From Zoroaster sp. YZ-2022 (taxonomy: Eukaryota > Echinodermata > Asteroidea > Forcipulatida > Zoroasteridae), in assembly GCA_029582265.1 (NCBI GenBank), contig CM055817.1, positions 28,576,258 to 28,640,257 of the forward strand: DNA of 64,000 nucleotides, written 5' to 3'. The notes beneath the pieces are model-generated. The model searched no databases, was not told the DNA's origin, and was given only the letters and a program-made list of their open reading frames with translations. Below, piece by piece: positions 1-10,079 of the stretch; within the stretch, counting starts at the first letter, position 1, and each line of letters opens with the position of its first letter. The position numbers were made by a program, and so were the translations under genes.

Positions 1-913
1 CGGCAATCAATTTCGCAAAAATGAGAATTTAAAAAAATACGAGAAACAAATGCAAAAAAGACAACAGAATACGTTTCATATGTTTACTTTAATTTTGTTT
101 TCTTTATTCATGTGCGTTTCTCGTACACTTTATATAGGGCCAATCGGTCTTATTTTGTTTTGTTCATTCTCTGATTAGAATCTTTATTGGTTTTCTGATC
201 TGAGCCTAATTCTGTAATGCGTTTTTGAAACATTTATGTTATAATAGACTGTTTCATTGTAACCTGTTTTTATTGTTTGAGTGTGTCTTTATCATGTTTT
301 ATCCTGGTTTGTTATTGTCAATTCATTCATTAGTGAACCGTTTTTATACCTTTACAAATCTTTAAGTGTCAATTAAGTTGCACAAATTTCACAAATGCCC
401 GCCCAATAATGAATTTTTGAAAGACCAAATACGCGCCATGAAAAGCTCCTGCGAATTTGAATGATGTTCGAGTGGATTGTTAAATTGCATGGTTATTTTG
501 TTTAAATCGCATGACGAAAGAGTACTAAATTGCCTACTCATAAAACGAAATTGAAGGATGATTTTGAGCAGCATTCAATTTCGCGCGAAACAGAATGACG
601 CAGTGTTTAAATTGGCTGCTTATTTGCCGAAATTGACCGGGAAAACCTATATTTTTTTAAACTATAGGGTTTAAATAAACGTACGTTACCACATATATTA
701 TCTCTTCCCTTTTAACTAAAAGCAAAGCATATAGCTTAATGTATAAAACATTGATTGCATACATTATTTTTCATAAAAGATCATGATTGTTATATCCATA
801 TTAGACTTACATTTTAGGATAATTTTAGCCATGCCGTAGAGATGGAGTTTCGCCTGCGTTTATTACATAACATAAGTAAAAACACAAACAAAAACCTACA
901 ACTCACAACTCAC
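1..913. other. AT-rich intronic or intergenic stretch, no gene seen
   Basis: I found no coding region, RNA gene or clear repeat boundary here. Because an LDLa exon on the minus strand ends at 914 with a GTGAGT donor, this stretch is probably the next intron of that gene, which continues beyond the window start. The only ORF (389-574, minus) has no recognisable content. Confidence 0.4.
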
Positions 914-1027
914 CACAATGAAACTCGTCAGACAAGTCTAGGCAGTCAGTCGAACCATCACAAATCAGATCACTAGAGATACACTGAAATCCCGAACGAC
1001 AAGCAAACTCGCTTTCAACGCACATTC
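914..1027 (-). CDS. LDL-receptor class A (LDLa) exon, phase 1-1
   Basis: An internal exon of a secreted or membrane protein. Read on the minus strand, it follows an acceptor ending ATCAG at 1028-1032 and runs into a GTGAGT donor below 914. It holds 2 nt, 37 codons and 1 nt (114 bp). The codons give six cysteines in LDLa spacing (MC, FAC, FQC, LIC, TDC, FHC) and the calcium-binding acidic signature DGSTDCLDLSDE. LDLa modules are calcium-dependent extracellular ligand-binding domains of about 40 residues, commonly encoded by single phase-1 exons. The exon has the same length and phase as the LDLa exon at 3774-3887, so the two belong to one gene with the CUB exon between them. The parent protein cannot be named. 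Confidence 0.85.
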
Positions 1028-1293
1028 CTGATAAAGCATACACCATATAATCATCTATTACACACAATATCAATATATTGTGTATTTAAATTTCATGCTT
1101 AAACTCTAAAAAATAAAATAAATAAAATAACAAAAAGGAATAACAAACCGCAATAACATTATTACGGGGAGAACCACGGATTTATTTCTAACCTTTCCTC
1201 AGGGGAGTGGATGTGAGTTTGAATCAGAACAAATTTTTGGTGGAAGGTACGCATAATGTTTTTGGTTCTTATTTTAGATGTTAATTTTATCCC

Positions 1294-1508
1294 TACACTC
1301 TTAAAACCTTTTAAAAATTCGGTGAGTGACAACACATTATAACGTTAAATTCAATTCAAAAAAGTTCTGAATTAACACGGCGTCAAGTTAAGTTTAACTG
1401 TATCAATGTTAATTCAGTACTTTCAAAAGTTAAATCCAACTTTATAAAAAGTTGTCACTGACCGAGTTCTTTAAAATGCTGATTCAACACTTTAATTTAA
1501 AGAGTGTA
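1294..1508. mobile_element. Small inverted-repeat element (MITE-like)
   Basis: The segment begins TACACTCTTAAA and ends TTTAAAGAGTGTA, an imperfect terminal inverted repeat. Inside, a second inverted pair occurs (GTGAGTGACAAC near 1322 and GTTGTCACTGAC near 1451). There is no ORF. The flanking TA suggests a TA-targeting DNA transposon of Tc1/mariner type, but the family is not identified. It lies in the intron between the CUB and the distal LDLa exon. Confidence 0.6.
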
Positions 1509-2723
1509 TTAGACTCTTATATCAGTCACTTATATCACCGTTGTGTACGAAAACATAATCATTTAAAACGTTTACCACAGAATTTATTTATCTATTATTA
1601 TGTATTTAATGATTAAAACCCAAAAGACTTATTCAATGCCTCACATATTCAAAAGAATAGCATTTACCACTAAAACGTAGAAAGTAAATTGGACCTATTC
1701 AAAAATCAACTGCCATGGCGAAAGGAACACCCAACAGCGTTGATTTGGATATGAAGGGATTTTAATTAAACTATTCCTGAAGAATAGTTAGGACAAGTCA
1801 GTAGTTAGGACAAGTCAAACAATTTTGAGCATGATCGGTCGAAGCGCAATACGCCCCCCCCCACCATGCTGATAGAGTTAACAAAAAAATGTTCAATTAA
1901 ACACTGGGGGAAAATGATAATTAAATTGTTTGTTGGGGGAGACAAACCTGCTATTTTATTTCCGTGCCGCCTATTACTTACCGCATCCCAATTCGTCCCA
2001 AAACTCTGGACAGTCTACCCTACCATTACATACGGCTGTATTCGGAATACACACGAGTCCAGATGAACACAGTAATTCATTTTCTGAACACTCTGTAAAC
2101 AAAAATAATAAGAAATAAAACATCAATCATAAGCATATTCCAGTAGTCCACAATGACCCACAATAAACCACAATGAACCACAAGTTTGAAATATGTAGGA
2201 ATTTCAAGGAGAATAATTAAAAACATAATAAATACATCAATATTACCAGAGTGAAAACAGCAAAAAAAATTCAACGCAAAAACAATGGTCGGTTACACTG
2301 CTATCAGATATGGTTCTTATGATTGACGCTTAATCAAAGCCAACTCCAAACTGCATGTTTAATAACAAACGCAAGTGACTTTGCTGTCACACTCCTACAA
2401 ATGAGGCTTGAATTTGGCACAGCAGCGACTATTTTTTGTAAAGAGGTTTTTTTCTATAATAATCGATGTTTACATGGACAGGATGACCGTCACGTGTCTT
2501 ATTCATCTTTAAAAGTTTGATGACCTTTCATTTTCCATGTAAGTTTTTTGAGATAAGAAATGCGCTCTACTGGAATCAGTCATAATTATATGCAATATAT
2601 CCTTTTAGTTTGATTTTTTTTTTTTTAAATGTGCTAAAAGCCTGCGTGTCTGAATTCAGCAGATAGATGTGTACATTTTAACAATTAATCCTACATATTG
2701 TCAAATGTATATTATAAACTTAC
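1509..2723. other. Intron between CUB and LDLa exons; no gene seen
   Basis: AT-rich non-coding DNA between the CUB donor (2722-2723) and the downstream LDLa acceptor. A C9 run lies at about 1854-1862. I searched the minus strand for a further cysteine-rich exon and saw none. ORFs here are short and unremarkable. Confidence 0.5.
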
Positions 2724-3083
2724 CGATATTAGTGTATTGAATAATATCAATTGTCGTCCATGAAACATTATAAGATGACGATTGACATATCATTGAAATC
2801 CACATCGTTGATCTGGTGGTACTAATCGAATGCGGGAAAGCATATTGCCTATATATGGACATTGTGTCCACGGTTTTGATTATCTTGGAGATGTTAAAGG
2901 TATCCGAGTCGTTGCCTTCCCGTACTGTCATTACACATTCCGGAAGCTCACGGATGCTTGCTTGGATACGAGTCTCTGGCTCAGCGACGATAACCCAACG
3001 ACACACAAAATTATTAATGTCGTCGTGCTGAATGATGAATGTTTTGTTGAAACTAGTGTATATCGTTTCATTCCCACAAACTC
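2724..3083 (-). CDS. CUB-domain exon, phase 1-1
   Basis: An internal exon of 360 bp (2 nt, 119 codons, 1 nt) with an acceptor TTACAG (read on minus, ending at 3084) and a consensus donor GTAAGT below 2724. The translation opens GVCGNETIYTSF and contains FVCRWVI, the Cys-x-Trp hallmark of CUB domains, then a third Cys (PECVM) and a hydrophobic run MWISMICQSS typical of the last CUB strands. Five N-x-S/T sequons (NET, NKT, NDS, NIS, NVS) fit an extracellular glycoprotein. CUB domains are about 110-residue beta-sandwich interaction modules and are often encoded by phase-1 exons. It lies between two LDLa exons, giving the order LDLa-CUB-LDLa. Four cysteines are present, but their spacing is somewhat atypical, so this is a divergent CUB. 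Confidence 0.8.
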
Positions 3084-3773
3084 CTGTAAGTAAATTAAAT
3101 CCTATTGAAATATATACTGTTGTATGTGACACATACAACATATCAAGTTAGTTTGCGTAGTTGCCATGGTTTTTCTTGTTCAACATCGACCCGGGTCATG
3201 TAGATATATATTTAAACAAATATCTATGCTTCTGGACAGTTTAAACAAAATGAGGAGTCTATTTTTGAAATAAAGTGTAGATTGAGTATACTGTTTTCAA
3301 AAACAAATTTCCTGCTTATCCTTGACACTAGAGGACGCTGTTTTGTGAGAGCACAACGGGAAAATAGTGCACAAAATCAAAATCTCACAATCAAAACACT
3401 GTTATTAAACTAAACACTAAGTTAAGCAGACAACACAAAACATTAGAAAATTGTATTTTGAAAAGATGAGAAATTCAGTGAACTTTATGCATAAATCAAC
3501 TATGCTATTGCATCTGATCCTACCTTTACATCACTGTTTTCCTTAGCATATAAATCGACAAGTTTCTTTTTTTTTAAAGGTATGAAACACCCATATATTA
3601 AAAGGTAGAAAAGTTAAAATAATTTCTACTGCATTGGCTCTTTTGCATGGGCTCATTAACATGACTATATATGTACTGTATAAAAATATTTTTTCATCTG
3701 TAGATTTGCATGCTTTAACATTTCTGCTTTGTTTTTGTTATACAGATGATTAACATTGAGCTTAAATATCAAC

Positions 3774-3887
3774 CACAGCCTAACTCATCGCCGTTATCAG
3801 CACAGTCCCTCTTCCCATCACAGACCAGCGATGTACTATCCAAACACTCCAGACCAGATGGACAGGCATACTGACCCACATCACATT
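3774..3887 (-). CDS. LDL-receptor class A (LDLa) exon, phase 1-1
   Basis: An internal exon of 114 bp (2 nt, 37 codons, 1 nt). On the minus strand it follows GATTTTCAG and ends TGTG before a GTTGAT donor. The codons give six cysteines (CDVG, YAC, LEC, LVC, RDC, LGC) and the acidic calcium site DGKRDCADNGDE. This is the diagnostic pattern of an LDLa module. The CUB exon follows about 690 bp downstream in gene orientation. The donor is weaker than those of the neighbouring exons. The next exon upstream was not found nearby; the best candidate is the signal-peptide exon at 24456-24563, with matching phase 1. Confidence 0.85.
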
Positions 3888-4472
3888 CTGAAAATCAGTT
3901 GTAATGACCATGTACAGTAAGTGAAAATAAATCATCGAATTTTGAGCTAAAGGTTAGCTGCTGTAAAGTAGTTGATGTGTCAAATGTTGCAGTTTTCACA
4001 AAGTGACGGATTGCTAAAAAATCGTATATTTTTTGGAAAATAAGTTTAGTCAATATTTGGACTTCAAATACTGTTATCTTTCATTTGACCAACCCTCAAA
4101 ACTCTATAGTTTTCTAATTAAAGTAAGATTTTTTTTGTAAAATTGAAGTCAACTGTGGTTTTAAGTTTTCACGAAGTGATCGATTGCAGCCTTGCGCATG
4201 TATTACTGCATGTATTTTATGCGAACTGCATATTTTTAAGTTTTCAATAAGTGACACAAACGATTACGCCACACGTGTGTTCCACGAAGTTGACGCGTGT
4301 CCCTGTACTAATTGCACGGGAAACGTCACTTCGTGAAAACTTGACAACAGTGTGCAGTTTTCACGAAATGACGGTTTGGTTTATAAGTATGTTACTCGTT
4401 TATAATTATATTCCTCTACGCATATAGTTACGTGTCATTCGAGATTTCATGTTTCTAACAAAGTAAAAATTA
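3888..4472. repeat. Degenerate short repeat of a TTTTCACGAAGTGA-like motif
   Basis: Five related copies of AGTTTTCACGAAGTGA occur at about 3991, 4163, 4238, 4324 (inverted) and 4356. The last two face each other and could form a hairpin. No coding sequence is seen. A decayed fold-back or MITE remnant is the simplest reading. Confidence 0.45.
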
Positions 4473-4496
4473 ATGATCTTCGAGATTAAAATGACT

Positions 4497-4874
4497 TATA
4501 ATCAGAACCAAGAAATATATCAAGAATATATTATACCAAGACACCAATCTTATAATCAGAACCAAGAAATATATCAAGAATATATTATACCAAGACACCA
4601 ATCTTATAATCAGAACCAAGAAATATATCAAGAATATATTATACCAAGACACCAATCTTATAATCAGAACCAAGAAATATATCAAGAATATATTATACCA
4701 AGACACCAATCTTATAATCAGAACCAAGAAATATATCAAGAATATATTATACCAAGACACCAATCTTATAATCAGAACCAAGAAATATATCAAGAATATA
4801 TTATACCAAGACACCAATCTTATAATCAGAACCAAGAAATATATCAAGAATATATTATACCAAGACACCAATCT
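4497..4874. repeat. 54-bp tandem repeat, seven identical copies
   Basis: Seven head-to-tail copies of a 54-bp unit starting TATAATCAGAACC. I see no difference between copies. Because 54 is a multiple of three and no frame hits a stop, the array is open on both strands: on plus it reads as an 18-residue Q/Y/E-rich repeat (within an ORF 4473-5072), on minus as a hydrophobic repeat (4470-4871). There are no splice signals or homology to support a protein, so I call it a minisatellite and not a gene. Confidence 0.9.
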
Positions 4875-5074
4875 GTGAAAGTTTCAGCTTATATTTTAAT
4901 GGTAACTTTTTCTATTTTAACAAACAGTTTATTTTACAGACATTTCATTTTGATTTTTCATCGAAACCGCGATTTTAAAACTTTACCAACTTCAATCGCT
5001 TATATCTCGCAACGCGATTTTACCACAACGTGTTCGAATATGTCGTTCGTCGTGTGTCAGAGGTGTTTTTAAGG

Positions 5075-6562
5075 TTTCGGCCTGGTCGCCTAAACCCTAT
5101 TGTTTTCGTTCGATTTTTTTTCTTCTTGTTTCCGCCAAAACCCCATAGGTTAAATTAACACGTGAAAGTTGTCGATGGACGATGTCAATACAAAATATGT
5201 ACCATATGAAAGTCCGTGATGTGAATTAGTGCCGAAAACAAAGTATGTCATCATAACGTCAGTAAATATCATGTTGTTCACATTTTAGTCTGACACTGCG
5301 GGGGTAAGACGTCTCGACCCTTGTGACGACTCGACACGAACAACTAGGATCCACGACTGCACCTGAGTCTTGTGACAACTCGACCTATACAAAACTCGAC
5401 CTACAAGTCATACTTCGCATTTTCACATAAATACAAAACATGCAGCATGAAAGCACATAATGTGACTCAGTTTGTAGAACCAATTACCTCATCATTACGT
5501 CAGTAAATATTATTTTATTAACATTTAAGTCTAATCTGCGGGACGTATAGATTGGCGAGAACGGACAAGTCGACCTAAACAAATAGTGTGCCCTGCGGGG
5601 GGTTAAGACATCTCGACCCTTGTGAAAACTCGGCCTGAACAAAACTCGACAACGAGCTGTCATATAAGCACTTGGCATTTTCGCATAAAAACAAAACATG
5701 AACCATATAAAAGCTCATAATGTGACTTAGTTTCTAAAACCAATTACGTCATCATTACATCATTAAATATTATTTCATTAACATTTTAGTCTAATCTGGG
5801 GAGATTATGATGTAGTCAATATAAACTTCGAAATGTTGTTGCTCGAATTTACCAACTATGGGTATAGAATGTGGTACTATCCTTTCTCACCCTTTATCAC
5901 GACAGCAATACACGTTCTGTTGTCATTCAACTCTTGTCCGGTGGTAGTTTTGCAGAAAGGGAAATTTCCATATGGACTGTATGACATGATTACGTGTTTG
6001 TACATAGCTACAGGGTTTGTACATGTACACATAGGTTGATTCTACCATGGAGGAAGGAAAACAGATTTCTTCCTCCATGATTCTACAATACGATGTTCTT
6101 TGTTTTCGTATATGTTTGAATCGTTTGAGATTCGTTAACACATTTAATGGAAGGGCTTGATTCGTTACATCCTTTGCATTTATCCACATACAAATTGTCT
6201 CAAACGGCTAGGGGAGAAACAATGAAATATGTGTGTATAACGATTACAGTTAATGCGTTTTAAATTTATTTCAATATATCGTAAATACTAAACAAAGAAC
6301 TCAGTATCCCAATAATTATCAATATACATGTAGCCGAAACCCCTGTGTTCGTTTTCATCGAACACTTCGTTGCAATTTTATACTATTGTTGTAATATCTG
6401 TACAGATAATACTGCAAACAATAATTTCAATTTCGAACAATAACAAACGCCTCATCAGTCTCCTGCCACCTATGTCCCAAAAAACTCCCACTCACAGTCT
6501 CATCTACCCACCCGTCCTGTCGATCGGGTCTTGCCTAAAATTACGTTTGGACGAGTTAGTAC
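5075..6562 (+). repeat. Interspersed repeat A, copy 1
   Basis: This stretch is matched in reverse complement by 31566-32787. Shared landmarks include the end near 5075 (TTTCGGCCTGG), the block around 5160 (CACGTGAAAGTTGTCGATGGA), the blocks with CATCTCGACCCTTGTG and the other end near 6530 (GGTCTTGCCTAAAATTACG). Internally a segment of roughly 260-290 bp is partly duplicated (about 5230-5520 and 5520-5800, each with a TGACGTAAT/ATTACGTCA-like block). No protein is encoded. The 5075 end, read in reverse, has a GAA-rich tract, ACAATAGG and a hairpin, like the array at 21391-21585. Confidence 0.7.
6037..6090. repeat. Short inverted repeat around CATGGAGGAAG
   Basis: CCATGGAGGAAG and CTTCCTCCATG face each other across about 12 bases, followed by matching GATTCTAC. 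Related CCTCCATGG blocks occur at about 29868-29925. This is probably the end of an inverted-repeat element inserted in repeat A. Confidence 0.4.
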
Positions 6563-6689
6563 TACTATAGCCCTTTTCACACGAGCACCGATAACGAACG
6601 TCCTTGGTTATGGGCACCAGTTGTCTGTCACCAAGGTCGCTTGCGATTTTATAACAACCTTTCACACGACTTCCAAACCACGTCAAAAC

Positions 6690-6983
6690 CACTAACGTCC
6701 CTCGTTTCAGAGCTTTTCTTATTAGGGGCTAATGTGCAGTTGTGCAATCCATATTCTAGGTAAAACGCGTAGCTTTGCATGGTGAGGAGGATAAGTAAAC
6801 GTTGTGGTGCAGGGAGCCGTCTGGGTTCCTGGAAATGCCTACATCGAGGAACGGGATCTTGCCATCTTCTGCTTCCATGGTGAACTTGATGCTCGGATGT
6901 TGCTCGTTGAGATGTTGTAGAAAATCCTGGAGTGTGTCTCTGCCATGTGGCCAAACTCCAGCCAGTTCGTTGAGATCACCCAA
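6690..6983 (-). pseudogene. Penelope-like element fragment, inverted part
   Basis: Read on the minus strand, 6983 to about 6790 encodes WPHGRDTLQDFLQHLNEQHP followed by KIPFLDVGISRNPDGSLHHN. This is the region just after the catalytic YVDD motif in Penelope-like reverse transcriptases. It then runs into TTATCCTCCTCACCATGC, the same tail seen in another Penelope remnant at 59803. Only about 65 codons are recognisable. The orientation is opposite to the adjoining fragment that starts at about 6945, and both share the WPHGRDT segment as an inverted repeat. Confidence 0.75.
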
Positions 6984-7910
6984 GGTCTCACCCTACAACC
7001 CAGCGACATCTTGGTTAGTTTTGATTTTGTCTCCCTTTTCACCAATGTCCCAACTGAAGAGACATGCCTCCTGGTGAAGGACAGACTCGAACAAGATCTT
7101 TCCCTTGATGATCGCACATCACTTACCCCTGACAAAATTCATGACCTGCTACATTACTAACATGTGTCTCTTCAAGTTGTTTTCAATTTCAGGGCAAGTT
7201 CTACGAGCAGACAGCTGGGACCTCCATTGCTGACATTTTCATGGAAGAGTTTGAAAACTCTTCCCTCAACACCGCTGACCTCCAACCGAAACTGTGGCTC
7301 CGCTATGTGGATGATACCTTTGTGGTTTGGCCACATGGCAGAGACACTCCAGGATTTTCTACAAATCGACTGGCAGGCAGCCCAACTCATCACACCCATC
7401 GACACATGGCACCCCAGACGCATCAGAGAGGGCATCGAGATCGTCAAACACGACACTGTGCCACAGGACATCGGCTTCTACATCAGCGACATTTGGCGAC
7501 CACTACTACGGACTGAAGGATCCTCTATATCCAAGGTCCATAACCCACCCCAGACTGAGGGATCTCCTATATCCTAAGTCAACCACCCTCCTTTCCCCTG
7601 TGCTTGTCTTCAACTGATTCGGTTCAGTGAGCACACACTCCTTCCCCCCAACTCCTAGGATCCTAGTCTCAACAGTTCCCGCCTGCACGCCTCAACGAAC
7701 TAATCCTCCTCCTGTCATCGCGTAATCCTCTAGCAGCCTACTTTATGCAGCAGCCTTTTCCCAGACTCCGGCATTCTCCTGAGGACGATCAGAGCATACT
7801 GATCGAAACGTCATACATCCAGTTCTTTTCAGAACTAATTACTACTCAATTGAGAATTTCACATGGTGTCACCACAATTAGTCTTACTAATCCATATTCT
7901 ACTGGTACTG
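6945..7910 (+). pseudogene. Penelope-like retroelement, disabled plus-strand part
   Basis: Plus-strand remains of a Penelope-like element (reverse transcriptase plus, in intact members, a GIY-YIG endonuclease). Visible pieces in order: RT motif A region SFDFVSLFTNVP (about 7018-7053); FYEQTAGTSIADIFMEEFEN (about 7200-7258); catalytic WLRYVDDTFVVWPHG (7294-7338, YVDD at 7303-7314); then, after a deletion and frame change, a C-terminal part IDTWHPRRIREGIEIVKHDT followed by GFYISDIWRPLL (about 7400-7505). The 3' end carries GAGGACGATCAGAGCATACTG and CGAAACGTC near 7780-7812, typical of the family's 3' region. Frameshifts and the missing thumb and endonuclease parts make it non-functional. Confidence 0.8.
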
Positions 7911-8627
7911 CGCGCAGTGCCCATTCACTGAACTCTTGTATGGGTTACCAATGGTTTAAATTTCCTCGAAAATTTATATCGTTCCGCGAAATCATTCACC
8001 ACTATAGGCCTACTACGTAAGTTTCTCGAGTTTTATTTTTTGGGAAAAAATTCTCCTTGTTTCCCGACAATTTTTATTCCTAGTTTCCCGACAATTTTCT
8101 CCTCGTTTCTCGACAATTATTACGATGTATATCGGCGCAAAGTATTCTTGTAGAAACTCTGACAATCGATTCTCCGAGTGACAGTCAGAGTAGACCGAAC
8201 GTTAACGTTAATTCTCAAAAAATCTTGCTCATATTTTTTTCGACAATCTTTACACCTTGTTTCCCGACAATTTTTACTCCTAATTTCCTGACAAATTCTC
8301 CTCGTTTCTTGACAATTATCACTATGGATATCGGCTCATGTACTCTTGCAGAAACTCCGACAATCAATTCTCGGAGCTATTATGCTAACATTAACGTTAA
8401 TTCTTGTTTACACATCCGGTATTGCAAGCTGGTCTAGTGACGCGTACTGCGCATGCGAAATGATACCGCCAAAACCAGGGTCCCGTTTGGACGCACTAAG
8501 CGTTTCACACAACCTATCGTGGCGATTTTAACATCGTTGCGATTTTATTTTATTTTAGTCTTATATATTAATTAGTCGAAATTTAGTCACATACGGCTCT
8601 TCATATGAGAAAAAAACCGCAACGGTT
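7911..8627. other. Non-coding stretch with repeated TTTCCCGACAATTTT phrases
   Basis: No gene is seen. The phrase TTTCCCGACAATTTTTACTCC and variants recur at about 8060, 8082, 8105, 8255 and 8280, and CTCTGACAATCGATTCTC / CTCCGACAATCAATTCTC at about 8157 and 8355, indicating an old tandem duplication of about 195 bp. Confidence 0.45.
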
Positions 8628-8817
8628 AACACTTCTAGTGCGACGCGTGAACACTTCTAGTGCGACGCGACAACACTTCTAGTGCGACGCGATAACACTT
8701 CTAGTGCGACGGACAACACTTCTAGTGTGACGCGACAACACTTCTAGTGTGACGCGACAACACTTCTAGTGCAACGCGAACAACACTTCTAGTACGACGC
8801 GTGAATCCTAATGCGAC
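8628..8817. repeat. 22-bp minisatellite (left part), interrupted by the BEL element
   Basis: Eight degenerate copies of a 22-bp unit, consensus AACACTTCTAGTGCGACGCG plus two variable bases. Single-base changes distinguish the copies. After the BEL element the array resumes at 16308 with one or two copies (ACACTTCTAGTGGGACGCG). The element therefore inserted into the array. Confidence 0.9.
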
Positions 8818-9518
8818 TGTAACGCAGGCTTTTTCCTTAAGTTTTGGCTGTGCATTTTACCATGTTACACCAGAAAATCGTGTGTGGGGGTCAATATTCT
8901 TTGCCTCACCCACGTGGTTTTTGTTTTGGTGCATATAAATAGGCATCGTTATGTGTGCATTTGGGTGGTCATACATGTGCTGTAAAATCCCATCTGTCAA
9001 CGTTTTGGGGTAGAAATAAGCCTGAATATTTCCCTTTGTTTAATTACCAACATAAAGCGGTATTTAGGCAGTTGACCTGACGTGATTTCTGCTTAGTTTG
9101 TCGTTCTTTTGGCCTATGCTCAGCAAAGTCGTGAGTTTCTTTAGTTTCATGACCGTTTATGTGTGCAGACATTTACAATAACGTTTGGGCTCATTTGAAG
9201 TTAATTATTTGTAGGGCAGACATATTTGGGGTTACACGTATAAATTCATGCAGTGTAATTTGCTTTATGTAGGTCCTGACTGTTTGCCACGATTTTCTGT
9301 TTGACCTCAAATAACTGGCGATTATATTTCTCATGTTGATTATTTCATGTAATTGTTTATTTAATCATGATAACAATGTATTTACATATATTATTTGATC
9401 TGTGGTTAATTTCAGATTAAACCTAGTTATATTCCACAAGTACACATCTCTGCGTGGAAGTGTCAATGACATGAGAGTGAATGGGTTAATTACAAACAGG
9501 GCAGCAGAATTCGTTACA
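8818..9518 (+). repeat. 5' LTR of BEL element (701 bp)
   Basis: Begins TGTAACGCAGG and ends GAATTCGTTACA, giving the TGT...ACA ends expected of an LTR. It carries CATATAAATAGG at about 8932, a plausible TATA region. It is 11 bp shorter than the 3' LTR, fully explained by three small indels. Confidence 0.95.
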
Positions 9519-10079
9519 GTTTAATGACTTTGAGCCACTCTCATTGGGATATGGTGCTTCATAAACGTTGGCATCCCAAGTGAGACTGCCCCCCAACTGA
9601 CCACCACCCGGTTCATCGTCCTGGATATGTGTGTTGCTTCTGATATTGCTGGCTGTAACAGTTGAGTGCAGTGACCGACCCAACCTGTGTCCTGCATGGT
9701 TAGAGCCGTGATCATCAGGTATCTCATCGCAGTCTTGCAGTGGACAAGATTTGGATCGTGGATCATTTTGGACGATTTGATTGCGTCAAGTTTTTGTGCA
9801 TCGACCTTTGAACTTTGAACGAGCACCTGATTTCGTGTTTGTGGATATTCCAAGTTCATCGAACTGTGACCTGTGAACTTTGAACTGTGCACTTATTTGA
9901 TAGATTGTGATTGTTGTGTAATTTTCTTGCTAAATTACTTGTTGTAGGCCTTGTTAGAATTTATTCACATGTGTTGATTTATTGATTTTGGTTGACAAAT
10001 TCATTTCTGATTTCATATATTTTTATTGATTATACTGCATTGCCATTCCATTATCACTGCCGTAATTTGATGATTCACA
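9519..10079 (+). other. BEL leader between 5' LTR and gag
   Basis: Untranslated leader of 561 bp. A TGG-containing stretch at 9569 could be looked at as a displaced primer-binding site, but it does not match the complement of a tRNA 3' end. ORFs on the minus strand here (9486-9892) look spurious. Confidence 0.6.

Noticed and set aside
2323..2520. Plus-strand 65-residue ORF
   Set aside because: No homology, no splice context, and it lies in the intron of the LDLa/CUB gene.
4473..5072. 199-residue ORF as a repeat protein gene
   Set aside because: Its coding appearance comes only from the 54-bp repeat being a multiple of three. No splice signals, homology or flanking coding bias.
9569..9590. 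TGGCATCCCAAG as BEL primer-binding site
   Set aside because: It is 50 bp from the LTR and does not complement the conserved T-arm and 3' end of a tRNA.
9486..9892. Minus-strand ORFs in the BEL leader
   Set aside because: They lie in the untranslated leader opposite to the element and have no recognisable content.
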